Shown one piece after another: positions 33,361 through 44,337 of a stretch of 64,000 nucleotides of DNA. How positions within the stretch are numbered: the first letter of the stretch is position 1; each line of letters opens with the position of its first letter. The stretch is from Armillaria gallica (lineage: Eukaryota; Basidiomycota; Agaricomycetes; Agaricales; Physalacriaceae), in assembly GCA_037576215.1 (NCBI GenBank), contig JBANDB010000001.1, forward strand, positions 8,370,001-8,434,000, given 5' to 3'. The translations under genes and the position numbers were made by a program. The notes beneath the pieces were generated by a model. That model was given only the letters and a program-made list of their open reading frames with translations, was not told where the DNA came from and did no database searches.

Positions 33361-35590
33361 CATTAAGAGTTTCATCCATGTCAGCTACTAGTTATTTCCA
33401 CTAGCACTTAGTCGAGGAGTAAAACCTGTTTCATGACACCGGAATTCGTTTCCCTGAATCTTGTTTACTGGAACAATTTTTTTCCTGCAATGCAATGTGC
33501 TTTGTAATCTCCTTCAAGTAGCGCCTGAGGAGTTGTTATAACAACGATCGCTGATGCGAAGCCAGCTGGACGTTGGAGTATCCTTTGTTATCATTCCTGG
33601 TATCAGATGGAATTACAGTGTGTATTTTGTGTCTCCGACATAGCTGAGAAAAAGGACCTTCAGCAAGTACCATTTCGATATTGTATTGGTGTCTTATCTA
33701 AGAAACCAAAACCCTCAAAACTCTTGATTTGATGTAGGGAATTGAACCCATCTATATATTAAGACAGGTAGTGAAGATGACATAATAAGGCGGACTTTGA
33801 ATTTCCGGCCATTGCCATCTCACGGACCAGTCCGGCTGAGTTTCAATTTTGCTGCACTGCCATCACTGCTGCCTCTCTACAGCAACGAGCTTCAATTTTG
33901 CTGTGGTGCTGCCTCTGTAATCCCCCCATGGCACATCATTGGCATGGATGGCACCTAGTACTCACTGAACATAGGAAATTTACAAATTATGCATGCTGTA
34001 GGCTGCAAAGTGAGTATTGAGCAAGTTTAACAAGCATTGTGCAATGTTAAACAAGTCAACAAGCATCAGATGTGAAGTTCACATATAGAATCAGGGGCCC
34101 TGAGATCATTCAAATATAGGTGATACAGATGCATGCTAATTTGTTACTAATTCATACAAGGCATTTGCAAGCCTTCCCCAGCAGTAGAGATGCTCTATAC
34201 ATATAGTGGATATGGGTACCATATATACAGGCCTGTACCTGTACCATCAGCACTTTGGAATTCAGATTTTTATGGCCATATTTGTATGGGTAGGTTAAAT
34301 CAGGGTGTATACTTATTATCCTATACATGTCATGAGTGCAATTAACAAAATATAATGTTTTGACCATGAATATCATTCAAGACAGGTCACTGTCCTCCTA
34401 AATGCCACCCACATAGGCTATTAGGGACAGGTATGGTACAGTATATGAGCAAAACCCATACCATACTGTTGAGACCCTTTCACTATACAGCTTATGGCCA
34501 TAACTGTATACAGTACAGTGGGCATCCCTACCCAGCAGGTAGAATCAACAAGGAGGAGTAAATTGTATTCTGATCACTGTCCCTAAGAAGGAGAGTCTAT
34601 ACTATACATGCATTACCTACCACTATGCAGCTGCACTACAGTATTGAACAAACATTGGGCTTCACTGACACAATCATGTCCCTGCAAGGTGTGGCTTCTC
34701 AATGCCATAAGATTTACTATAGATATTTACTACAGTTATACTGTAACACCTGGATGCATATACAAGGAGACCATTTAGAACTTAGTTGATATTGCACACT
34801 AATTTATTTCCTAACATGAGCCTTACCCTGTAACATAACCACTTTAACATGGGACTTAGCAGTGTTCAAACTTCAAATTTCACACCATCATTCATACAGC
34901 TGTAAGGATGTGCACTGTATCTGTATCACAGTGGCTACATACAGTGGATACAGATATGGGTCTGCACTGTGAGCACTTTTGACGACCCAAAATACAGCCA
35001 TACTTATATGGTTGAAGTACAGTTGTTGAGGGAATGGTAGGGGACTATTCAATGTCATTGAGGTCAGTAATTATGATCTCAATGAAGCAAATTACACTTA
35101 CATTTTGATGACAGTCATTTGCTGTTGTCATGAAACTATCTATATATGGACAACAGTATAGACAAGATACAGATTTGACATTAGCCATACCATACCATAG
35201 GCAAGATATTTTGTATAGTCTACAGCTGTAGACCTGTCATCATATATATTACAATGTGAAGGCATTCAAGCCCTACTTTGAATCCAAAATATATACAAAT
35301 GGAAGCATATTTAAAGAACACTGTGAGCTCTGAGTCTGATGCAGATGTAGGAGCAAAGATACATAATTCAACAGCAATAGTGTAGCATCTATCTGACATC
35401 TATGAGACTAATAATTGACACTTCCAAGCAACTCTCAAGTAGAAAGCCAGGTTTGGGGCGGGCCCCAACAAGCTGAAGTCACGTGTCACAGTCAGGTTGC
35501 CAGGACCTGAGGTATGAGGGTCTGGCAATCGTGACGAAGACATGGGGCAGAGGCTTGTGCCAATGACTGCTACTTGGTGATTACACTATA
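33361..35590. other. No gene recognised; palindrome-rich AT DNA
   Basis: A minus-strand B-box remnant (GGGTTCAATTCCC) is near 33730. Many TACAGTA, GTATAC and CCATAC palindromes follow. A frame at 34152-34376 overlaps these repeats and is not coding. Confidence 0.45.
34393..34530 (-). repeat. TAGGGATG palindromic repeat, inverted relative
   Basis: The reverse complement starts TAGGGATGCCCACTGTACTG and ends GGGTGGCATTTAGGAG. It is the same family as 31641-31781, in opposite orientation. Confidence 0.55.
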
Positions 35591-36101
35591 CTGTACTATT
35601 TCGACCTTATCTTCATGTCACAGGTCACAGCAGCTTGTGAAATGAAGATATGCATACCTGATAACATGTCACAGGCCTCAGTGAAGAGACACAAAAAAGT
35701 TTCAAAATAGTGTCTTTTTCAAGTAAGAATAATAAAAAACTCCTTCCTTGAGTGTCTATGCATGTTCCCAGACATTTCTGTCATACCAATGATTTGGTTT
35801 GATGATGCGGCAATGGCGACTCCGTTCTGGCAGCTTAAAGGTGGATTCCATGGCCCATTCAGCAAATCCAGCCTTTCATGATGTCGTGGATGGCAAAAAG
35901 TCACACTCAAGGAGGGTTGAACTGGAGACCTAGCTACTCGGTCACAGCATTGAGCCACAAGACTGCTACAGCAACTGAATAATTTACAATGTGTAGATGT
36001 ACATAACATGTCACAGACTACAGTGATCTGTGAAGATCTTCCCAGCTGAAGATGTGGCATAACATGTCACAAGCCATGAAGATAAGGTCAAAATAGTACA
36101 G
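35591..36101. mobile_element. MITE with TA target site
   Basis: 511 bp. The ends CTGTACTATTTCGACCTTAT and, on the other strand, CTGTACTATTTTGACCTTAT are inverted repeats that continue through CTTCATG. TA flanks both ends, as in Tc1/mariner-type elements. Inside, on the minus strand, 35890-35960 looks tRNA-derived (TGGCTCAATGCTGTG, then AGTTCAACCCTCC). No protein is encoded. Confidence 0.7.
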
Positions 36102-36103
36102 TA

Positions 36104-37191
36104 GATGTGTCAGAAAAGATCAGTTGAAGAGGACAAGCATATGTACTCTTTCTTCCTCGCAAAATTTACCAGCTAGATAATCTCGAATATCAGTTCAAGA
36201 TAGAGCAAGATCAGAGGTGCTGGTGAATGTTGGCATTCGAAAAAAATTACAATGTATTTCAGTATTTAGCCGGCACTGTGCAAAGGTAGTCTGGCCACTA
36301 TTATCTAGTGTCATACATTATCACAGTATATTATACTCTGCCATCTGACACTGTAATCCACTGTATATTTAGATTAAATATTTCTCCCAAATGTGAAGTT
36401 TTATCATGATAAAGTACACCATAATCCACTGTATTCACATTAGATAACACAATCATACAGTAGAAATACAAGTGTATTACACAACAGAATACAGTGTTGT
36501 ACAGTGGAATAATCATCTACATCTGCTGAACAAACTACTATCATACACTGTTGTACACCATAGGACCCCCAATAATTCTACTACATACCAGCAGTCTCTA
36601 CTGTACATCACTGTGAATTATGAAGACAATGTGAAGAAACAATACTACTCCATAGTATAATATGATAGTTGACAGTGGTAAACAGTAAAGTACCAGCATC
36701 ATACATGAGTTATCTCTTGTTGTACAGTATACATTCTCACTTGTCTCAAGCACATACCCACTGTAGACCACTAGGGAACACTATATCCTCCTGCATGATA
36801 GTATATACCATTCTGTGCAGATACTATGCATGTCCCTACATGCAGCCTGTATGATATATTTTGTACTTCAATGTTTCTCAAACAATTTCTTGAGTACTGA
36901 AATAGTATAAAGAACACACCAAGATAGTCTCTGTACATCAGGAAACAGTCATGCATGATCCCCACGAATGTGTGGCTGTGCTGATAACTTCTGCAAGTTT
37001 CTTGTGGCCTTCCATGTGTAACTGAACACTTCATAAATATTTTATGATGAAATACTTGTATACATCTTCATGTGTATCCATTGACTTGGAGATTATCCAG
37101 TATATAAGCACTTATATTATCCAAATGAGTTGATCTGCGAGTGACAGGCCAGTTGCCATAATAGGTAGTCATATTCAGAGATCTTGTACAT
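36104..37191. other. No gene recognised; CACTGTA-rich
   Basis: The motifs CACTGTA and TACAGTG recur many times at 36300-36800, as in decayed small inverted-repeat elements. No boundaries can be drawn. Confidence 0.45.
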
Positions 37192-39436
37192 CTACAAAAC
37201 ATCCTCCCAGAACTGCTCATCTAATTCCCTTCCCTTCTTCTCTATCCTTTGAGCAATATCCTCCTTGTACAGCAACATCAGACAGTGAACAAAAAAGTCA
37301 TAGTTCACATTAGACATCTGACACAGCTGTGCCTCAAATCCATTTAACCATGCATTGAACTGTTCTGCTGTTTCAGTATTGAAAGCATGAGTCAAATGAG
37401 GATGTCTATTATCATCTTTTGCAACCAGCACCAAGTCTGGCTGAGCACCATTCCTTGGTGAAGGATTGCACCATAACCGGCAAAGTGAATCGGTGGCCTT
37501 ATGACTGATGTAATGCCAAGCATCAACAATGAATTTAGTTGAAGCTATCCATGGATTCGAAGGCTTCTGTGTGACGATGTGGTGGAGAATTTTACAAGAA
37601 GAATCATAGGCGATGAAGTTCAGCTTGTACTGTGAATGATCTTTCCAGATGTTGTCAATAATTGTAAGGACTTGCGAAGGACTTTCTGCCATGAAACATT
37701 TCCCCCATCCAATTGGTGTACCGCAAGCCCATTGAACAGTTTGAAGGCAGTATGTCGTTCTGGCTCGGAAGGTGTGAACGATCTCATTTCCAGTGATACC
37801 TTCGAGCTCTGGAAGATGAACACAAAAAGGGACACTAGTAACGGGGGTCGATGAGTCTGTCAAGGCATCTATAGCACGAGCCTGTTGTGCTCGTATGACC
37901 CTCTGCACCCCAGGAAATGTCATGTGCTTGAACCGTTTACAGTACTTTTCATACCATGTGCAGTGAGCAGGGTTGTTGCAAGTCAGCGAACCAAGCAGTG
38001 ACACAGGCTGTCCACAGGAATAAATGCCACAAATATCATGAAGCCCTTCAAGAAGATGATCCTGGCAGAATCTCCCATTCTTGTAGTTCGTTAAAGCTCC
38101 AGTACACCCTGGCACTGTGCAATTCTATTTCAATGTGTCAGACACTAATATTTATACATATTGGATGTGAAACAACATACTCGGTGACACATTGTCTTGC
38201 CATCCATCACAGCTAAGCGTGAGTATCCACGTGGTCCTTCTGGCATCAAGTGATTCTCAGCGAGGACTTGGGCATAAAGTTGATCCACAGTGTCAATTTC
38301 GGTGCCATTTTTCAGATCAGGCTCCATATTCTACATGTATCATTAGATGGAAAGTAGAATCAGAATCAAAATCAAAATAAACATACATTGATCTCTTCGC
38401 TGGATCCCTCAAGTCCTTCGACATCATCATCACCTGCAATCATGCCGACTTCCTCTCCTAAATTGGCTCCTTCATCAATCAAATCCTGCTGATAACATTT
38501 CTGGTGGGTGCAATCCATACATGCATGTTCAATAGCACCAGGAACAATCCCACCATCTCTGCCTATCTCTTCCTGCACTGCTGATACTAGGATGTCGGTC
38601 TTCGAATTGGCATGACAAGAGAACGTGTCATGCATTCCATGTGCAACCAAGAGATGCCGTGAGAAGTGCTCAATGAACAGGCACTGTGATTGCCGGAATG
38701 TTAGATTGCATCCGGTTTTTATCCTTCTATTGGTCCAGTCTGCAAAACTCGACCAACTGCAGTGAAAGCTCAGTATTGCCTCCTCCTGATCCAGTGCAAT
38801 AGATCTATCTGCCCAGACTCCATGCTTTGAGATGCGAAGATACTTGGCATCACAACGAAGCCTCTGAAACCGCTTTCCTGGAGTATCCCCTTCGTATACA
38901 TAACAATCTGGATAATATCGTGTGTGGCAGACCTTGCATTCAGCGATGGCAAGATAAGCCTGTGTCCAGGTTCGATTTGCAGTAAGAAGAGACACAGTTT
39001 GAATGTCTTCTCTGTGGCGTAGTGTTATGTATTCTGTACCATGGGGACATACTACACAGCACAGTAAATCAGTGGCGAGGATGGGATAAGGTTGAGAGAA
39101 GATCTCAGAAAGCAGCTTTGTTATGTCAACACCAAGGAATTCATAAAGGATGTCTGCATCTGTCGCCATGTTCTGAGCTAGGGTAAACCTTTCTTCTTCA
39201 TCAAACCATCCCTCCGTATCATGAGGGTCGAAGGATTTTGCCAGGATGGCAATCAATCCAGTCATCCATGCTGTCTGTTGCCGCTGATTTGGATCTTGGC
39301 GCTGGTTATTATGAAGTCGTACCAGAGGATACAACAATAGGAATGTGCTCAGTACCAGGACAACATTTTCAAGAGACAATCCAGGAGGGAAATAGACACA
39401 TAGCACATTGACGAGGCTTTGTGCAGATCCAGGCAT
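37192..39436 (-). CDS. KDZ-associated CxC5/CxC6 cysteine-cluster protein
   Basis: Three exons (38387-39436, 38181-38330, 37192-38124) splice in phase into 710 residues without a stop. The N-terminal part has a hydrophobic stretch (LSLENVVLVLSTFLLLYPLV). The CxC5-like cluster follows: LLCCVVCPHG, ECKVCHTRYYP and a downstream FHCSWSSFADWTN. The second exon leads into the CxC6-like cluster: MCHRNCTVPGCTGAL, FCQDHLLE, YSCGQPV, LTCNNPAHCTWY. The C-terminus has FIVDAWHYISHKA and FNTETAEQFNAWLNGFE, typical of these proteins. They travel with KDZ transposons; their role is unknown. ATG 39436 is the first ATG after an in-frame stop. The neighbour at 39531 lies 94 bp upstream on the same strand. Confidence 0.8.
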
Positions 39437-39530
39437 AGTAGACACGTCACGGTTCAAGGTCAAGATGGCAAGATGAATTTCATTTGCATTCGGGTTCTAC
39501 CTATTTGGATATAACTAGTCTACTTATAAA

Positions 39531-42006
39531 CTAAGCGTCTTCATTGCTGCAGTAAAAAATTGATTCATCGCCATCCAGATCGTCAGAATCAAGGTCCACA
39601 TGCCGACTAGCCTTCAACTTGGAAACTTTTGAAGACGATACCTTGGCATGCTTCGCTTTCTTGTGTGGGTGCTTCTCTTCCTCTGAAGCAGATTCTTCCG
39701 ACAACGAAGAATCTGGTGGGGTAGCCTCCACCCGTTTCCCCTTTCCCTTCGATGAACTCTCACCTCTGCAACAACTGGGCTTGCTCTCTTCACTCGACTC
39801 ATCAGCCTTATCCACCGTAAAGAGCCTCTTTCTCTCTCTTCTTCTTATCTACCTCAGCATCCTTGGCCATGCCGAGCTGTTGAAGTTCAATGTTGAATTC
39901 TGATAGCTTCATCGTACCATATATATCATTCATTGCGCCATCTGGGTCCTTGAACCAACCACCAATTGTATGCAGATGGCGCTCGCGGGTTCTTTTGCCA
40001 AATTGTCTCTTGTTCTTGCCATGATTTGTGGGCTTGAAGTGAAAGATAGGGTGCAAATCCCCCTCCATGAACATGATACCAGGGAATCGGGGATCATCTA
40101 AACATCTTTAAGATAAATTGATCATAAATAAACAGCATCGTACCTTCAGGAATCCTGAAATTACCCTCCTTTTCGACACTCCAAGCGTTGGGAATCTTTG
40201 CCAGATTCTCCTCATAGCGCTTGTAGCGTATGAGTGCTGTTTGAGCTGTCTCTGCCTGCGAGGTGAATATTTTGTGCTCCTGCAAGCCGGCGGGAAGCTG
40301 CATAATGTCGTTTTGAATATACTTCACAATGTCCTCGTCTATGCCAGATTTCTCCGTGGCTTGCTTGTTTTCAGCCTGGGGATTCTTTTTGATCTTCGTA
40401 ATAGAGCTCTGCAATGATGGTGTGAGCGAATTAAATTGCGGAAGCCGCACAACACTATAAACTCACCCAGTTGCTGTCTATCTCCTGAAATATATCTGCG
40501 ACCCATACATCATCCCCAAGCTTTCTGACATCGCAAAAATCAGCGTATGGTACAATTGGCAGAGGATTCATGCTCTGAAAGCTCTCAATGGGTCCAAGAT
40601 ACATCAGCTTGTCCAGCTGTGCAATTCCTGGCCGCATGAATCGTCCACCTTGCTCTGACAATGGAAGTTAGTCCATTGAAAACAATGAGAGACAGTAGAA
40701 CGAACCTTTTGTTGGAGATGACGTGGTGACCAGTTCCGGAAGAATTTCTGAATACTTCACCGCAAATTGTCGACCACTCTGTCCGGGCTCAGAACACAAA
40801 TATATCGTCACCTTCTCTATAGTCAAGCCAACCTCATACACCGATTCTTGAAGCTTATTTGCATTCTTGTCAACCGGAACAAGGTTAATGGACACTAAAT
40901 GAGTTTTTAAACGAGTTCATGAATTACAGATCCCTGGAATGTGTACCATATGGTTCTTGGATGGTCTTCATGACGGTGTAGGACCCATATTTCTTGAAGA
41001 TGTGATTGGCCCTGGCCACAGTAATGTCAGAGATCTCCTTGTCTTGATCCTCCTTGTCTTGGCTAACCGATGAAGCTGGACTGGATGTGGGACTGGAGTC
41101 AACAACTATAGCTTTCCCTAAAGTAGTACTTTGAGGAATGTCCTGTACAAGGAGAAGATGGCTTACCTTTCCCTTCCGCCCCCTTTGTCATCTCTTTACC
41201 CTTTGTCACTGCCTTTCCTAGGTGAATATGACTTGCGGGTGGTGCGACTGGTGTTTTCGATAAAAGAAGTGTTTTGAGGACTCTGAGAAAATGCAGAGGA
41301 TAAATACAAAGATCAGGTGAAAGGACAGTAGATGCACCCTGTTGCCGTGGACCCTTTTGCTTCCTCCTCAGCAAAATCATCCTCTATATTCTTGTCAGAG
41401 CTTCTCTTCGTCTTTTTGCTACCTTGAGTATTACTAGTAGACAAAATCAACGAACCATTCCCAGCAAGAATGAGATTCGAACCTTGAACCGGCCTTGCCT
41501 CGTCTCAAACTCCTATTAACTGTGTTGACCTCCAAAGTAGCCTTCGGATTGCCCACATTGGCATTGCCTGATTGAGCTATCAAGTCCAGCCCTGGTACGT
41601 GCAATTTCTTGTAGAGATTGTCCTCAAAAAGCTCAGGGTTCTGCTGAAAATGAGCAGTGATATCAGCGACGAGATTTTTATTAGTGAACTTCATCTGGTC
41701 TTCAGCACGGTCTCGAATGCCAAGCTGGCAAGAAAGCGGCCAAAGGAAGCTATGCTTCTTGCAGTTTGTTGACAGCTTGCCTTTGAACGAAGCAGGATCC
41801 AAAATGGGGAGAAATAAGAGTGGAATCAGGTATTTGATATGACTGACTTTGCACAAGATTCTGATTGGGTTGGCAGCAAAACCAGGCACAGCAGGGTGCC
41901 ATAGAATATTGTGGAAAGCAATGGAAATTAGCGGGTATATATATTCCCGACGGACTGACCAATGCTGCTGATGCAATGCCGATGTATAGTAGCCCATAGT
42001 ATACAA
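39531..42006 (-). CDS. Unrecognised multi-exon gene, frameshift near 3' end
   Basis: A coherent series of exon blocks joined by GT-AG introns, of a family I do not know. In order: NLVADITAHFQQNPELFEDN (within 41500-41700), VVDSSPTSSPASSVSQD (about 41090), NLVPVDKNANKLQESVYEVG (40730-40895), FMRPGIAQLDKLMYLGPIES and WVADIFQEIDSNW (40470-40660), KSGIDEDIVKYIQND and YKRYEENLAKIPNAW (40150-40410), GDLHPIFHFKPTNHG and RERHLHTIGGWFKDPDGAM (39840-40074). The last block is acidic and Lys-rich and ends YCSNEDA. Between the last two blocks the frame changes within an AAGAAGAGAGAGAAAGAGG tract, so one indel is likely. It may be the second gene of a KDZ-related element. The start is uncertain. Confidence 0.55.
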
Positions 42007-42229
42007 CAGTAGAATCTAGTGCGATAGTCGATCAGGGTGAGGTACAGGAAAAAGATGAAATTCCAGCGGTATCTAATCATGATCAGTGATGTACCTTATA
42101 TGAAGTTGTAATACGTCATTAGACAACGTCTACCAGTGCCTACTACTATACAGTGGTAGACACTACTATCCACCAATGATATTGCTGGGTCTGGGCAAAA
42201 AACTCACGTATTTGCAGGTCAATTAAAAT

Positions 42230-42667
42230 TAGTGATGTCCAGGTTGGGTTGGGCTGGGTTTTTTAGGCTTGGGCCTGGCTTTGGAGGGTCAAGCTTTGAC
42301 AAAGTGTGAGCCCGAGCCCCGAGCCCACCAAAGCCCTCCTCCAGGTCGGGCCTGGGTCAGGTCAGGCTTGGGCTTTTGACAAGGCTTTTGGCATCTATAT
42401 GCATGAGATGAGGTATATGTGACATTCTTATGCTAATTTTTGCTGTAAGTTGTCATATTGAGGCTTTGACATGACAAAAGAATCATACTCACCATCTATA
42501 AAGCTGATAATAGCATATTACCACAACTGACCAGGGCTCGGGCTTTCCATAGCTTGAGCCCGACCTCTGAGCCCACCAAAGCCCTCCACCAGGGCCGGGC
42601 TTTTTAGGGTCGGGTCAGGCTGGGTCAGGCTGGGTCATGGGCTTTAAGCCTGACCCAGACATCACTA
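42230..42667. mobile_element. hAT-type MITE rich in GGGCTCGGG motifs
   Basis: 438 bp. It begins TAGTGATGTCCAGG and ends with the inverse, CCCAGACATCACTA. The flanks are ATTAAAAT (42222-42229) and ATTAGAAT (42668-42675), an 8-bp target duplication with one mismatch. Subterminal regions carry GAGCCCG, CCACCAAAGCCCTCC and GGTCAGG repeats in both orientations. Short ends and 8-bp duplication fit hAT. Confidence 0.8.
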
Positions 42668-42675
42668 ATTAGAAT

Positions 42676-43429
42676 ATAGGGAATCCAATCCCTTGCCACT
42701 AACATGCCAGCTTTTAGGTGATATCCACCAGTTGGAGAAAATACAATCAAGTGTGTGAGAATCATGGGGACTTGATAAAGGGGGAAAAAAAAAAGTGGAA
42801 TACAGATCTGAAAGATCAGATAAGGGGATTTGAACACAGAGTAACAGCGGACTAGCTGCTATGCCATATCTGAACTGATAGTGAGATGCAGGGTGCCACA
42901 TTCTGCATGGTAAGAATGAATACTAGCGGATGGAAAGAGAATTTTGTGCAGGGAATCATAGCCTACTTTATATGACAGATAGCGAGAAAGATATTCTCCT
43001 GGAGTCGCAATCACTCTGTTAGTTGACAAAGAAAATTCACAAGTCGAGGCCATCATCAAGCCACATGAAGCACAGAGATGTACCTGCAAACCTGCCAAAA
43101 AGGATTACTCTAGAGTCTATGGTGGTAAGGTATTCGGATATAGGGAATCAAACCACAAAGGCCATAGAGAATAGCCATCAGACCATAGCTGAATAATGAT
43201 GACAAAGATGAACATAGTAGTAGGTTTGATGCCCTGGAAGATGTCTTCATCGCCCAGGGTCCCACACTCTGATCTCTGACTATCCTAAGAGTCTGCATTC
43301 AAACAGAATCGAGTCTCGACAGCCTGCCCAGTGCATTGCGCTGAGAATACTGCATGTTTCTACGCCTGCAGTGTAATTTCACAATGATGACTGGCAGGCT
43401 CGCGGACTTTCTACTGATGTTCGCTATGT
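42676..43429. repeat. Two tRNA-derived remnants on the minus strand
   Basis: The minus strand at 42820-42880 reads TATGGCATAGCAGCTAGTC, then GTTCAAATCCCC. At 43110-43195 it reads TATGGTCTGATGGCTATTC, then GGTTTGATTCCC. Each is an A-box/B-box pair as in tRNA-derived SINEs. Nothing else is recognised. Confidence 0.5.
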
Positions 43430-44337
43430 GCATGAAGGAGGAAGGAGCAACGGAATGAGCAGCTGTTGTTAACTTAGAGGTGCGAGTGTAAGTAGTGCAC
43501 GACATAGCTACAAATGCGATACCTTGAATTTGATGTGGTGCTTGCTGCTACTGCTGTCCGTCCTCCTGCTACATCTACACTCTGCGCAAATGACACCGAA
43601 TGGACATGGCTGCCCAAGGCGTCAGAATGTCTTCTTCAAGTCAACTGCCTTGCTCACTGTTGTTTCCCGTCCGAATAATAAACCGGCTGGCCAGGATGAT
43701 TGTATGGTTTTCAAACAAGGGAGATGCATGATGAATTCATGGGAGAATATTCAATCTTCGCCCGCAGCCACTCACATATTCGAGATATGTGAATCTGTGG
43801 AAAACAGCTCCTTACCGTGGTCGTGTATTTGTAGGCAGGATGCCCCAAGTTGGCGGGTTGCACTATACTGGGCACTTAAACAAAATAATAGAGAAACACT
43901 GTTGGGGATTCATTTGAATATAAGCCTGGGCGATAAATGGCTGGCGATGAATCCATGTCCACTGAATGGATGGACACATAAAAGCCTCAATGAAACCAGA
44001 AAGTTCTTTTTTGTAGTTCTGGTCGTTACTCAAGGAAGTTCACAGGACATGTTGGTGGAAAGCTCAGAAAAAAAAAACTTTCCTTCGAGATTCGTACCCT
44101 GGGAATTGAACCCTAGGGGTTGGACTGTATATGATTACAGTAATGTGATTGTGATCAGGAACAATAAAAGGGCTTTGAATAGGCTTTGATGTCTCTCCAT
44201 GGTCGAGTACACACAGGACAACTATCTATTAGAAATGGAAAGAATTTTGAAGAGGGTAAAACTGATCCCGTGAATATCAAATATACCAGATAACTTTGGT
44301 CATTACGATTCATGGCAAGGTAATCAAATCCTTGGCT
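43430..44337 (+). repeat. Left arm of large inverted duplication (outer part)
   Basis: It matches the reverse complement of 51205-52057 over most of its length. It contains a 221-codon open frame whose counterpart in the other arm is broken, with differences changing residues freely. I do not regard it as a gene, although the stretch after ATG 43533 (MWCLLLLLSVLLLHLHSA) looks like a signal peptide. A tRNA-like B-box remnant lies on the minus strand at 44086-44130. At 43461/43462 lies the empty site for the gypsy insertion. Confidence 0.65.

Noticed and set aside
43524..44189. 221-codon open frame with a signal-peptide-like start
   Set aside because: The inverted copy at 51.3-52.0 kb is frame-broken and differences change residues freely. 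The frame also reads through a tRNA-like B-box, so it looks like chance.
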